A stretch of DNA of 64,000 bases from Sphingomonas sanguinis (GCF_019297835.1 NZ_CP079203.1:2594501-2658500), one strand, 5' to 3'; shown: positions 45,987 through 57,993, counted from the stretch's first letter. Notes: a model not told the origin generated them from the sequence alone. Numbers and translations are program-made.

Positions 45987-46328
45987 ATGACCTACGTCGT
46001 CACCGATGCCTGCATTCGCTGCAAGTATATGGACTGTGTCGAGGTGTGTCCCGTCGACTGCTTCTACGAGGGCGAGAACATGCTCGTCATCAACCCCTCG
46101 GAGTGCATCGACTGCGGCGTGTGCGAGCCCGAATGCCCGGCCGAGGCGATCCTACCCGACACCGAGAGCGGGCTGGAACAGTGGCTGGAGCTGAACAACA
46201 CCTTCTCCGCCCAGTGGCCCAACGTCACCCGCAAGCTCGACCAGACGCCGCCCGACGCCGATGCGATGAAGGGTGTCGAGAACAAGTACGACCAGTTCTT
46301 CAGCCCGGAACCCGGCAAGGGCGACTGA
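45987..46328 (+). CDS. fdxA: 7Fe ferredoxin FdxA
   Basis: Seven-iron ferredoxin (113 residues) of the Azotobacter FdI type. The first cluster ligands are in [19 protein letters not shown] and the second in [17 protein letters not shown], giving one [3Fe-4S] and one [4Fe-4S] cluster. The C-terminal extension ([20 protein letters not shown]) is typical. GGGAG precedes ATG 45987. The stop codon lies in an 18-base sequence that is repeated once just downstream. Confidence 0.95.
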   Translation: MTYVVTDACIRCKYMDCVEVCPVDCFYEGENMLVINPSECIDCGVCEPECPAEAILPDTESGLEQWLELNNTFSAQWPNVTRKLDQTPPDADAMKGVENKYDQFFSPEPGKGD

Positions 46329-46356
46329 CCGGGACGCGCCCGGCAAGGGCGACTGA
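46311..46356 (+). repeat. 18-base direct duplication across the fdxA stop codon
   Basis: CCCGGCAAGGGCGACTGA occurs at 46311-46328, ending with the fdxA stop, and again at 46339-46356. The period is 28 bases. Confidence 0.8.
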
Positions 46357-46366
46357 TCCAAGATCT

Positions 46367-46483
46367 TTCCTCCCCTTTAAGGGGAGGGGGACCAGCGAAG
46401 CTGGTGGAGGGGTGTCACCCCTCTCGATAGCGGGACACCCCTCCGTCGCGCTGCGCACGCCACCTCCCCTTCCAGGGGAGGAA
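46367..46483. repeat. Family A palindromic intergenic repeat, full copy 6
   Basis: Borders CCTCCCCTTTAAGGGGAGG and CTCCCCTTCCAGGGGAG; internal hairpins AGC-GAA-GCT and GCGC-T-GCGC. It lies between fdxA and carD. The remaining roughly 235 bases up to carD must hold the carD promoter; no clear -35/-10 pair is evident. Confidence 0.85.
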
Positions 46484-46720
46484 TAAGGGGCCCATGCCAC
46501 TACGGTGCCGCTCCTTGCGCCCGATGGTTCCGGCAACCTGCACATATGCTGGTAATTTTGTTGCGACCATGCTATATGGTTCCGCGACGGGCATAGCTGT
46601 TTTCGCGACCGCCCGCCTTTGATGTGTTCGACCCTTCCTTCCCGAGGCCGATGAGAACAGTGGACCCATTTCCGCTCGTCCGGCGCTCGTGCGAAGGCCT
46701 TTGACCCGGAAAGGCCCCCA

Positions 46721-47254
46721 ATGGCTGCCAAGGCGCTCCACTTCGACGTCGGTGACTATGTCGTGTATCCCAAGCATGGCGTGGGCCGCGTTATCGAGCT
46801 GCAAAAGCAGGAAATCGCAGGGATGCAGCTCGAACTCTATGTGCTGCGGTTCGAAAAGGAGCGCATGACGCTCCGCGTTCCCACCAATAAGGCCGAGTCG
46901 GTCGGCATGCGCAAGCTGTCCTCGGACAAGACCATGCGCGAGGCGATGGAAACGCTGAAGGGCAAGCCCAAGGTCAAGCGCACCATGTGGTCGCGCCGTG
47001 CCCAGGAATATGAAGCGAAGATCAACTCGGGCGACCTGGTGTCGATCGCCGAAGTGGTCCGCGACCTGTTCCGCGCCGACGACCAGCCCGAGCAGAGCTA
47101 TTCCGAGCGGCAGATCTTCGAAGCGGCCACCAGCCGCCTCGCCCGCGAACTCGCCGCGATGGAAGAGGTGGACGAGCCGCGCGCCCAGGAAAAGATCCTG
47201 GAAATCCTGCGCGCTGCCGCCGCCATTTATAACAAGGAAAAGCCCGCCGCCTGA
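46721..47254 (+). CDS. carD: CarD-family transcriptional regulator
   Basis: RNA polymerase-binding regulator of 177 residues. The N-terminal RNAP-interaction domain is VGDYVVYPKHGVGRVIELQKQEIAG (residues 10-34), followed by a helical C-terminal domain (MWSRRAQEYEAKINSGDLVSIAEVVRDLF) with the conserved W-S-R-R-A-Q-E-Y. CarD stabilises open complexes, notably at rRNA promoters. GGAAAGG precedes ATG 46721. A clear terminator follows, so it forms its own unit. Confidence 0.95.
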   Translation: MAAKALHFDVGDYVVYPKHGVGRVIELQKQEIAGMQLELYVLRFEKERMTLRVPTNKAESVGMRKLSSDKTMREAMETLKGKPKVKRTMWSRRAQEYEAKINSGDLVSIAEVVRDLFRADDQPEQSYSERQIFEAATSRLARELAAMEEVDEPRAQEKILEILRAAAAIYNKEKPAA

Positions 47255-47282
47255 CAGGCGGTCGGTCTTCGCCGATACGAAC

Positions 47283-47314
47283 AAGGGGCGGTCCCAGGCG
47301 GGGCCGCCCCTTTT
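47283..47314 (+). terminator. Rho-independent terminator after carD
   Basis: Stem AAGGGGCGGTCC (47283-47294) pairs with GGGGCCGCCCCTT (through 47312, one G-T pair) around a six-base loop, followed by TTTTC. It lies 28 bases after the carD stop. Confidence 0.88.
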
Positions 47315-47338
47315 CATTTGCGTAGATAGCCCGCCCCT

Positions 47339-47360
47339 GTGTATTATTTCATCAATACAC
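47339..47360 (+). promoter_or_regulatory. Palindromic operator-like site before the first GIN-domain gene
   Basis: GTGTATT (47339-47345) and AATACAC (47354-47360), perfect 7-base arms separated by eight bases. The right arm abuts the AGGAGG ribosome binding site of the gene at 47373. The A+T-rich palindrome stands out from its surroundings and could be an operator of a GntR (YtrA-type) or similar repressor; no such gene is in the window. Confidence 0.55.
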
Positions 47361-47372
47361 AGGAGGTCGCTC

Positions 47373-48122
47373 ATGCCCAAGTCCGTCACGCTTTCCACGC
47401 TTCTCGGCCTGATGGTACTGGCCATCCCCACCGCCGCCTGCTCGTTCGAAAGCGACGCCAAGGGACAGGAAGTCCCCGCGCAAGGCTCGGGCGACACGCG
47501 CAGTTACGCGGCGCGAGGCTTTACCACCGTGTCCAGCGACGGCAGCGATCCGGTCGATATCCGGGTCGGCGGCGCTTTTTCGGTACGCGCGCAAGGAGCG
47601 GCGGCTGATCTCGACCAGCTGCGTATCGCACGTGATGGCGACACGCTGCGGATCGGCATGAAGAAGGGCGTACATTGGGGCAACCGCCGCAACGTCCGCA
47701 TCTTGGTAACGCTGCCCCGCCTGACCGGGGCGGGCGTCGCGGGATCGGGGCGGATGCGCATCGACCGGGTGGAGGGCGACAGCTTCAAGGGCGGGATCGC
47801 CGGATCGGGCGACATGACGATCGGGGCGATGCGGGTCCGGCAAGCCGATCTGGGCGTGGCCGGCTCCGGCTCGGTGAATGCCAGCGGCACGGTCGACGCG
47901 CTGAAGATCGGGATCGCCGGGTCGGGTAACGTGCTTGGGGGCGGCCTCCATGCCAAACGTGCCGAGGTCGGGATCGCCGGATCGGGCCGCGTCGCGGTTC
48001 AGGTCGATGGCCCGGCCAAGGTATCGCTGGGCGGATCGGGCGATGCCGATCTGGGGCCGAACTCGGTCTGCACTGTGAACAAGGGCGGCTCGGGCACGGC
48101 GCGTTGCGGGCGGACGCTGTAA
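47373..48122 (+). CDS. Head-GIN-domain (DUF2807) envelope protein with repeated G-S-G turns
   Basis: Predicted exported protein of 249 residues with a signal sequence ending in IPTAAC (weak lipobox). The DUF2807 domain (about 50-245) is a right-handed beta-helix-like repeat: five near-repeats carry (V/I)AGSG or LGGSG, at VAGSGRMRI, IAGSGDMTI, VAGSGSVNA, IAGSGNVLG and IAGSGRVAV. Function is unknown; members are extracytoplasmic. ATG 47373 has a perfect AGGAGG seven bases upstream. A second DUF2807 gene follows after 47 bases. Confidence 0.87.
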   Translation: MPKSVTLSTLLGLMVLAIPTAACSFESDAKGQEVPAQGSGDTRSYAARGFTTVSSDGSDPVDIRVGGAFSVRAQGAAADLDQLRIARDGDTLRIGMKKGVHWGNRRNVRILVTLPRLTGAGVAGSGRMRIDRVEGDSFKGGIAGSGDMTIGAMRVRQADLGVAGSGSVNASGTVDALKIGIAGSGNVLGGGLHAKRAEVGIAGSGRVAVQVDGPAKVSLGGSGDADLGPNSVCTVNKGGSGTARCGRTL

Positions 48123-48169
48123 CGGCGACCTGCTTGCGACGCCGACGGGGCGGTGCGAGGATGACGCCG

Positions 48170-48844
48170 ATGTCGATCCGTGCCGCTGCCGCTGTCCTGT
48201 TCTCGCTGCTCATGGCAGGCCCCGCTTTCGCGGCCGAGCGGCGAGTCGATCTGAGCAGCTTCGACAAATTGCGGGTCGAAGGGCCGTTCCGCGTCACCCT
48301 GACCACCGCGCCGTCGCCACGCGGGGTGCTGTCCGGCGATGCTAGGGCGCTGCGCGACGTCGAGGCGCAGGTGATGGGCGGCACGCTGGTCGTGCGGCGC
48401 GCGGGCGGCGGCGATGCGCCGGTCACGTTGACGCTCGCCGCGCCGCCCCTGTCCGGCGTCACCGTCATCGGCGGCGCGCAGGTGACGGTCCAGGCGATGA
48501 AGGGCAGCGCGCTCGCCCTGTCGGTAATGGGAACCGGCGAGCTGCGGGTCGGTCGGGCCGATGGCGATCAGCTGACCGCGATGCTGTTCGGCCCCGCCCG
48601 GCTCACCATCGAGGGCGGACGGGTCGGCAAGGTGCGGCTGGCGGCCAATGGGCCTGCGAGCATTGCGGCCGATACGCTGGAGGCGGGCGACCTGACCGTC
48701 ACGCTCGACGGCCCCGGCGAGATTGCCGCACGGGCGCGCTATACGGCGGCGGTCGCCAATGGCGGGCTGGGCAAGGTGACGGTGGCGGGCACGCCGAAAT
48801 GCCGGGTCACGGGTGGCGGTGCGGTTCGCTGCGGGGTGAAGTAA
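48170..48844 (+). CDS. Second GIN-domain (DUF2807) envelope protein
   Basis: Exported protein of about 224 residues with a clean signal peptide (AAAAVLFSLLMAGPAFA). The DUF2807 fold is seen in VDLSSFDKLRVEGPFRVTLTT, then repeated short strands, but without the regular A-G-S-G turns of its neighbour. It has a C-terminal pair of cysteines (PKCRV and RCGVK), like the neighbour's SVCTV and ARCGRT. ATG 48170 is preferred because GAGG lies nine bases upstream; ATG 48161 abuts that site. Its last 38 bases overlap the convergent hydrolase. Confidence 0.82.
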   Translation: MSIRAAAAVLFSLLMAGPAFAAERRVDLSSFDKLRVEGPFRVTLTTAPSPRGVLSGDARALRDVEAQVMGGTLVVRRAGGGDAPVTLTLAAPPLSGVTVIGGAQVTVQAMKGSALALSVMGTGELRVGRADGDQLTAMLFGPARLTIEGGRVGKVRLAANGPASIAADTLEAGDLTVTLDGPGEIAARARYTAAVANGGLGKVTVAGTPKCRVTGGGAVRCGVK

Positions 48845-49784
48845 CCGGCACCCGCCGGTCGAGAAACGCGCCGATCGCGGCAAAGGCATTGGTGCGGATC
48901 GGATCGGCCTCGCGCAGTATCTCATGCGCGCAGCCGCGTCCGAAGGCGACCAGCTCGCCCTGCGGCAGACGCTGCGCCACCCGCGCCGCCGCGCGTGCAT
49001 CGACCAGCCGATCGGCGAGCGCGACCAGCATCAGCACCGGCGTTGCGATCCGCCCCAGCGCCGGATCGTCGCGCAATGCCGCCGTCGCGCGAAAGGCCTC
49101 CGCCACCCAATGCCAACTGGGCGAGCCCAGACACAGTTCGGGCTGCGCCTGTCGAAACGCCTGCTGATCGGCGAAGCGGGTCAGGTCGTGCGTCAGCCGC
49201 TTCTGCCGCGCGGTGGCGGCGGCGGGTGTCTCCAGCCGCCGCCAGGCGGGGCGCAGCGGATCACCGCGTCCGACCTGCCACCGCGCGAACCGCGCTCCCG
49301 CCCATTGTCCGACCGGCGAACGCAGCGCCAACATCGGTGCGACCAGCACCGCCGCATCCGGTGTGATCCCGCCCCCGGCCAGCGCCGACAAGGTGGCGAA
49401 CCCGCCCATCGAATGGCCCAGCACGACATGCGGCCCCTCGCCCGGTCGTACCCACCCGGCATAAAAGGCCGCCAGATCCTCGCCCGGCCGATCGAGCCGA
49501 TCGATATGCCCGGTCCCGTCGCCCGTCAGCCGCCCCGACCCGCCCTGCCCGCGCCAGTCGAAGGCGGTGACGTCCCAGCCCTGTGCGCGGAAATGATCGA
49601 TCGCATCGCCATATTTCTCGATCATGTCGGCGCGGCCGGTCTGGAACAGCAACCGCCCCCGCCGCGCCGTGCCCGGTTCGTGCGGGCGGTCATAGCGGCG
49701 ATGGACCCAGCCATCAGGGGCCGTCCAGTGCGAGAGGAAGGGCGTGAGGAGGCCTGCCATCGGGTTCGATGCGTGTGTCGCCAT
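48807..49784 (-). CDS. Alpha/beta hydrolase (monoacylglycerol lipase / lysophospholipase-like)
   Basis: Serine hydrolase of 325 residues. The nucleophile elbow is GHSMGG near residue 122. LLFQTGRADMIEKYGDAIDHFRAQGWDV and FDWRGQGGSGR match the Hydrolase_4 group (PldB-like lysophospholipases). The aspartate is likely in MLVALADRLVD and the histidine in RGCAHEILRE. The actual substrate is not known. ATG 49784 or ATG 49760 may be the start. It faces the second GIN gene and overlaps it by 38 bases. Confidence 0.83.
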   Translation of the reverse strand: MATHASNPMAGLLTPFLSHWTAPDGWVHRRYDRPHEPGTARRGRLLFQTGRADMIEKYGDAIDHFRAQGWDVTAFDWRGQGGSGRLTGDGTGHIDRLDRPGEDLAAFYAGWVRPGEGPHVVLGHSMGGFATLSALAGGGITPDAAVLVAPMLALRSPVGQWAGARFARWQVGRGDPLRPAWRRLETPAAATARQKRLTHDLTRFADQQAFRQAQPELCLGSPSWHWVAEAFRATAALRDDPALGRIATPVLMLVALADRLVDARAAARVAQRLPQGELVAFGRGCAHEILREADPIRTNAFAAIGAFLDRRVPVTSPRSEPHRHP

Positions 49785-49883
49785 GCCGTTCCTTGCCCTC
49801 GCTCATGACCGCCAGGGGCGCCATGCGGGTCTGTCCTAGCACGCACTGTGTTACGGTTGTTGTGGGATTTTGGGGAAAGGTCT

Positions 49884-49920
49884 GCCCATGGCCTTCGACT
49901 TCGCTCAGGCTGAACGGGGG
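49884..49920. repeat. Half copy of family B repeat
   Basis: CCATGGCCTTCGACTTCGCT followed by CAGGCTGAACGGGGG: one arm of the family B repeat without its inverted partner. It lies at the left edge of the 337-base gap between the hydrolase and GH43 genes. Confidence 0.75.
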
Positions 49921-49951
49921 GGTGTGGACACGCGCCGCTCACCCCAGGCAC

Positions 49952-50115
49952 GCCCCTCCCGCAGGCGGGAGGGGATGGGGGAGGGAAAAGAGTCTCACCG
50001 AGGCCATCGCTCGCGGCCCTCCCCTCCCCAAACCCAGTTTCAGGTAAACGATGCCCCGCATCGTTTAGGTCATGCCGGGGGCATGACCGACCTGAAACTC
50101 GCCTGCGGGAGGGGC
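49952..50115. repeat. Nested inverted-repeat element with two perfect inner hairpins (family E)
   Basis: Outer perfect 16-base stem (49952-49967 with 50100-50115). Inside its right half a perfect 10-base stem (50036-50045 with 50090-50099) encloses two perfect 9-base hairpins with 3-base loops, at 50046-50066 and 50068-50088. G-rich and C-rich runs at 49966-49984 and 50018-50030 can also pair. It occupies most of the gap before GH43 and contains no gene. Confidence 0.85.
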
Positions 50116-50121
50116 TTAAGA

Positions 50122-51471
50122 TCAGAAGATCGACCACTCCAGGATCGCAGGCTCCTTCGCCGTCACCGTCATGCGCAGGAAGCGGGCCTTGCCCGGATGA
50201 CGCAACGTGATCGGTGAGCCACTCACCCCCGTCTCGGCCGCGACTTCGCGCCAGCTCTTCCCGTCCGGCGAAGCCTCGATCCGCAGATCCTGCGGCTGGA
50301 CCGCAAAGGCCGGGCGTATCCGGCTTTCGCGCACGTCCCGCAATCCGCCCAGATCGGCGGTCAGCACCGGCGCCTGCCCGGCTTCGGGCCGCCACGCGGT
50401 CGCGTAATTGTCGTCCGCCGCCAGCGCATCCACGCCCTTACCGGTCCAGCGCAGCCCTCGGTCCCGATGCGCGACAAAGGCCGGGATCAGCGGATCGTGG
50501 CTCGGCCGAACCTTCTCGAACGTGCCGTCGGCGCGCACGGTCAGCGGATCGATCGACACCTGCCGCAGCACCCGCTCCGATCCCATCACGAAGGGTAGCG
50601 CCTGGCGGTGATAGAGGATGTACGACTTGCCCTTGTCGGCGAAGATCGCGTGATGGCCGGGGCTGATGATCTGCCGCGCGGCATCGGTTTCGAGGATCGG
50701 GCTGTTCGCCGCTTCGGTGAACGGTCCCATCGGCGACGCGCCGACCGCATAACGGACCTTGTACGTATCCTTGGTGGTGTTGCCGTCGCTATAGGTCAGC
50801 AGGTAGCGCCCCTTTTCCTTCACCATGAAGGGGCCTTCGAAATAATTCGCGGGGGTCACGTCCTTCGGCTCGCCGTCGAAGTGGACCATGTCGGGCTTCA
50901 GCTTCACGACGAAGCAGTGCCCGTCGACCCAGTTCAGCCCCGATCCCCAATAGAGATAGGCCTGGCCGTCATCATCGACGAACGCCTCGGCATCGATCAT
51001 GTGGTATTTCGGCGCAAAGTCCCGCGCGATCAGTGGCTTGCCGCCATTGGCATCGGCCCATGGCCCCGCCGGGGATGGGGCGGAGCCGACCCACACCTCG
51101 CTGCCGACCGAGACATACATATACCAGCGGCCGTTCGGCGCCTTGACCACCGAGGGCGCCCAGACCTTGGCATCGCCAGAGGTCGGGCTGGTCGCGGCCT
51201 GTTTGGTCGGCCAGTTGGGCTGCGAGAAGGTCCAGTCGCGGCCATTGTCCGAGGTCCACAGCCCCAGACGGTCATCGCCCCACGGATCGATCGTGGCGAA
51301 GATATACCAACGCCCCCCATCGCGCACGATGGAGGGGTCGGCGAAATAGCCGGGGAGCAGGGGATTGCCTGCCCCCGGCGTATTCCACATGGCTTCGCGC
51401 CGGGGCGCGGCAGACCCCGCCGCCCCGGTAAGAAGGACGGCGGCGAGCAGCGCTCCGGCGCGGGCCTTCAT
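50122..51471 (-). CDS. Glycoside hydrolase family 43 enzyme with C-terminal discoidin-like domain
   Basis: Exported enzyme of 449 residues (signal peptide about 1-22). A five-bladed beta-propeller GH43 domain (about 30-330) carries the three expected acidic residues in YFADPSIV (near 45), HMIDAEAFVDDDG (near 160) and YFEGPFMVKE (near 211). The last 120 residues (RDVRESRIRPAFAVQPQDLRIEASPDGKSW...) look like an F5/8 type C module. GH43 members act as arabinofuranosidases, arabinanases, xylosidases or exo-galactanases; the subfamily is not certain. Its ATG overlaps the GH51 stop. Confidence 0.88.
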   Translation of the reverse strand: MKARAGALLAAVLLTGAAGSAAPRREAMWNTPGAGNPLLPGYFADPSIVRDGGRWYIFATIDPWGDDRLGLWTSDNGRDWTFSQPNWPTKQAATSPTSGDAKVWAPSVVKAPNGRWYMYVSVGSEVWVGSAPSPAGPWADANGGKPLIARDFAPKYHMIDAEAFVDDDGQAYLYWGSGLNWVDGHCFVVKLKPDMVHFDGEPKDVTPANYFEGPFMVKEKGRYLLTYSDGNTTKDTYKVRYAVGASPMGPFTEAANSPILETDAARQIISPGHHAIFADKGKSYILYHRQALPFVMGSERVLRQVSIDPLTVRADGTFEKVRPSHDPLIPAFVAHRDRGLRWTGKGVDALAADDNYATAWRPEAGQAPVLTADLGGLRDVRESRIRPAFAVQPQDLRIEASPDGKSWREVAAETGVSGSPITLRHPGKARFLRMTVTAKEPAILEWSIF

Positions 51472-53036
51472 CAGCGCAGGTCCAGCATCACGACCGACTT
51501 GGCGGGCACCTGCACGGTCAGCGTGCCGCCCGACAGCGTCGCGGCGTTGAACGACTGCGGCGCGACCTGGTTGGGCGCGTCGAAGGTGTTGTGCGCATCC
51601 ATCGCGGTGCCGGTCAGGATACGACCCGACACCTGGCCAGCGGTCACGCCGTCCAGCTTCACGCTGACGGTCGCCGCTTGGTTGGGATCGACATTGGTCA
51701 GGCCGACATGGACCACGCCCGCCTTGTCACGCACGGCCGAGGCGCTGACCGCCTTCATCACCCACTGGTCCTTATTGTACCAGCGCGACTGGACGTCGAC
51801 CGGCAGAACGGTCGCGTCCTGATAGTCCTTGTACATGTCGAACACCCAGTAAGTGGGCGTCTTCACCATGCGCGCGCCGTCGGTCAGCATCATCGCCTGG
51901 AGCACATTGACCATCTGCGCGATGTTGGCGCCGCGCACGCGGTCGGCGTGGCGGGCGAAGATGTCGAGGTTGAGGCTCGTCACCATCGCGTCGCGAAGCG
52001 AATTCTGCTGATAGAGGAAGCCCGGATTGGTGCCGGGTTCGACATCATACCAGGTGCCCCATTCGTCGACGAGCAGCGCGACCCGCTTGTTCGGATCATA
52101 TTTGTCCATGATCGCCGAGTGCTTGGTCAGCAGCTCTTCCATCTTCAGCGTCTTGGACAGGGTGCGCGCCCAGCTTTCCTCGTCGAAGCCGGTCGCCGCG
52201 CCCTTCTTTTCCCAGGGGCCGGGGACGGTGTAATAATGGACGCCGATGCCGTCGAACGTGCCCGACGCCTCGCGCATCATCACTTCGGTCCAGTTATAAT
52301 CCTCGCTGTTGGCGCCGCTGGCAATCTTCATCAGCTTTTCGCCCGCGGGCACCTTTAGGAAGGTCGAATAGCGGCGGGTGACGTCGGCGGCATATTCGGC
52401 GCGCATATTGCCGCCGCAGCCCCACAATTCGTTGCCGATGCCGAACATCGCCAGCTTCCAGGGCTTGTCGCGGCCGTTCTTGCGGCGCTCCTCGGCATAG
52501 GTCGATTTGGACGGGAAGGTCATATATTCGACCCACTCGGCCATTTCGGACGGCGAGGCCGAGCCGACATTGCCCGAGACATAGGCCTCGGCGCCGACCA
52601 TCTCGCTGTAGTTCATGAATTCATGCGTGCCGAAGCTGTTGTCCTCGGTCACGCCGCCCCAGTTGGTGTTGACCTTGGTCAGGCGCTTGGCCTGCGGGCC
52701 GACACCTTCGCGCCAGTGATATTCGTCCGCATAGCAGCCGCCCGGCCAGCGGATCACCGGCACCCGGATCGCCTTCAGCGCGTCAAGCACGTCGCGGCGA
52801 TAGCCGTTGACGTTGGGGATCTTGCTGCCCTTGCCGACCCAGATACCGCCATAGATGCCGGTGCCCAGATGCTCGGCGAACTGGCCGAACAGGCGGCGGT
52901 TATAGACCGGACCCGGACGGTCGGCATGCACTTCGACCGTGTCGGCGGTACCGGCGGGCGTGGTTTGTGCCGTTGCGGTGCCCGCGAACAGCGTGGCGAC
53001 CGCCGCCGCGAACAGGAATTTCGTTGCCCTTTTCAT
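51471..53036 (-). CDS. Alpha-L-arabinofuranosidase, glycoside hydrolase family 51
   Basis: Secreted enzyme of 521 residues (signal peptide about 1-21, ending ATAQ) that removes arabinofuranosyl side groups. GH51 landmarks: RLFGQFAEHLGTGIYGGIWVG, RWPGGCYADEYHWREGVGP, acid/base Glu in GIGNELWGCGG near 202, nucleophile Glu in LLVDEWGTWYDVE near 324, and a C-terminal beta domain. AGAGGAGAATCC precedes ATG 53036. It is placed between GH2 and GH43 in the same orientation and probably the same transcript. Confidence 0.93.
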   Translation of the reverse strand: MKRATKFLFAAAVATLFAGTATAQTTPAGTADTVEVHADRPGPVYNRRLFGQFAEHLGTGIYGGIWVGKGSKIPNVNGYRRDVLDALKAIRVPVIRWPGGCYADEYHWREGVGPQAKRLTKVNTNWGGVTEDNSFGTHEFMNYSEMVGAEAYVSGNVGSASPSEMAEWVEYMTFPSKSTYAEERRKNGRDKPWKLAMFGIGNELWGCGGNMRAEYAADVTRRYSTFLKVPAGEKLMKIASGANSEDYNWTEVMMREASGTFDGIGVHYYTVPGPWEKKGAATGFDEESWARTLSKTLKMEELLTKHSAIMDKYDPNKRVALLVDEWGTWYDVEPGTNPGFLYQQNSLRDAMVTSLNLDIFARHADRVRGANIAQMVNVLQAMMLTDGARMVKTPTYWVFDMYKDYQDATVLPVDVQSRWYNKDQWVMKAVSASAVRDKAGVVHVGLTNVDPNQAATVSVKLDGVTAGQVSGRILTGTAMDAHNTFDAPNQVAPQSFNAATLSGGTLTVQVPAKSVVMLDLR

Positions 53037-53092
53037 GGATTCTCCTCTGCCTGATGCGGCATGATGGCTTATTGTCCGAGTAAAGAACAGCC

Positions 53093-56398
<3,306 letters not shown>

Positions 56399-56493
56399 TC
56401 AGCTGATGTGCGCCACCGTGCCCGGTTGACGGACCCGCTGGCGCTTCGGCTATAGTCTGACGTTTGATATGATCCGCGCGGGGAGACGCCAGG

Positions 56494-57984
56494 GTGAAGA
56501 ACGGGACGATCCTTCGCAACAGCCGCATGGCCGCCGCCGCCTTGGCGTTGATCCTGGGTTCGGGCGCGGCGCAAGCCCAGGTCGCAGCCCCCGCCGCCGA
56601 CCGCCCGGTCCCCGTCACTTTGCGCCCCGCCATCGACCGCCCGTCGACGGTGTTCGAAGGCTGGGGCACCGCGCTCGCCTGGTTCGCGCATGTCACCGGC
56701 GGCTGGCCCGAGGCGGAGCGGACGCGGCTGGCCGATCTGTTCTACGGCCCGAAGGGGCTGGGCTGGACGATCGCGCGCTACAATATCGGCGGCGGCAATG
56801 CGGCGGATACCCCGCCCTATATGAAGGTCGGGCGCGCGGTGCCGGGTTTCTGGCGGCAACCGGCGGGGGTGATGGGCAAGGACTGGTGGCGCGCCGACGA
56901 TCCCGCCATGTGGGACTGGGGGCAGGACGCCAACCAGCGCTGGTGGCTTGACGCCATCACCGCACGGGTGAAGCAGCCGATCTTCGAGGCCTTCTCCAAC
57001 TCGCCGCCCTGGTTCATGACGGTCAGCGGCCGGGTATCGGGCGCGGAAAAGGGCACCGACGACAATCTCCGCCCCGGTCAGGAAGCCGCCTTCGCCACCT
57101 ATCTGGTTCGCGTCACCGACGAATTGCAGCGGCGGCACCATCTGACCTTCCGCACCCTGTCGCCGGTCAACGAGCCCAACACCAACTATTGGTTCGCCGC
57201 CAACACCCAGGAAGGCGCGCATTGGAGCCCGGCGCGGCAGGCGCAGATGATCGACGCCACCGCCGCCGCACTAAAGGCGAAGCATCTGTCCACGGTCGTC
57301 GCGGCGCCGGACGAGACCGCCTCCAACCTGTTCGTGGCAGATTGGGCCGCCTATCCGCCCGCCACCTGTGCCGCGATCGGGCAGCTCAACGTCCATAGCT
57401 ATGGTACCGTCCACCAGACCGCCGTGCGCGACATCGCCCGCGCCTCGGGCATCAAATTGTGGATGAGCGAGAACGACACGCCGCTGTCGGGTGACCCTGA
57501 GGATTTTACCGGCATGGCGACGCCCCTGGCCTTTGCCGAGCATGTCGTCGGCGACCTGAAACGGCTTGAGCCCGCCGCCTGGGTCTTCTGGCAGGCGGTC
57601 GAGGATCTCAGCACGCGCAAGGGCGAGAAGGGATCCAACTGGGGCATTGTCAAGGCCGACCTGATGGGCGCGGCGGACCAGCCCCATGCGATCCATGTGA
57701 CGGGCAAATATTGGGCGATGGCGCAGTTCAGCCGCTATATCCGGCCGGGCGACCGGCTGGTGCCGGTGGACGATATGGACACGGTCGGCGCGCTGTCACC
57801 CGACGGACGGCGGCTGGTACTGGTCCATGTCAATCCGGGCTTGTCGCCGAGACCGCTGAGCGTGGCGGTGCCGGGACGGTGGCAGCGGCGGATGATCGTG
57901 ACGGACGCTGTGCATAAGTCCGTGGATATCACGGGGGATATCGCGCCGCCGCAGTCGGTGGTGACGTTAATATTGACGCGGTGA
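56494..57984 (+). CDS. Glycoside hydrolase family 30 enzyme, likely endo-beta-1,6-galactanase
   Basis: Secreted enzyme of 496 residues with an N-terminal signal (AAAALALILGSGAAQAQ). GH30 features: FEGWGTALAWFAHVTGGWPE near residue 53, LSPVNEPNTNYW with the acid/base Glu near 229, LWMSENDTPL with the nucleophile Glu near 326, and a C-terminal beta side-domain. The EGWGT.LAW opening is what I know from endo-beta-1,6-galactanases. GTG 56494 follows GGGGAG; ATG 56527 would trim 11 residues. Divergent from the GH2-GH51-GH43 unit. Confidence 0.85.
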   Translation: MKNGTILRNSRMAAAALALILGSGAAQAQVAAPAADRPVPVTLRPAIDRPSTVFEGWGTALAWFAHVTGGWPEAERTRLADLFYGPKGLGWTIARYNIGGGNAADTPPYMKVGRAVPGFWRQPAGVMGKDWWRADDPAMWDWGQDANQRWWLDAITARVKQPIFEAFSNSPPWFMTVSGRVSGAEKGTDDNLRPGQEAAFATYLVRVTDELQRRHHLTFRTLSPVNEPNTNYWFAANTQEGAHWSPARQAQMIDATAAALKAKHLSTVVAAPDETASNLFVADWAAYPPATCAAIGQLNVHSYGTVHQTAVRDIARASGIKLWMSENDTPLSGDPEDFTGMATPLAFAEHVVGDLKRLEPAAWVFWQAVEDLSTRKGEKGSNWGIVKADLMGAADQPHAIHVTGKYWAMAQFSRYIRPGDRLVPVDDMDTVGALSPDGRRLVLVHVNPGLSPRPLSVAVPGRWQRRMIVTDAVHKSVDITGDIAPPQSVVTLILTR

Positions 57985-57993
57985 AGGCGGAGC

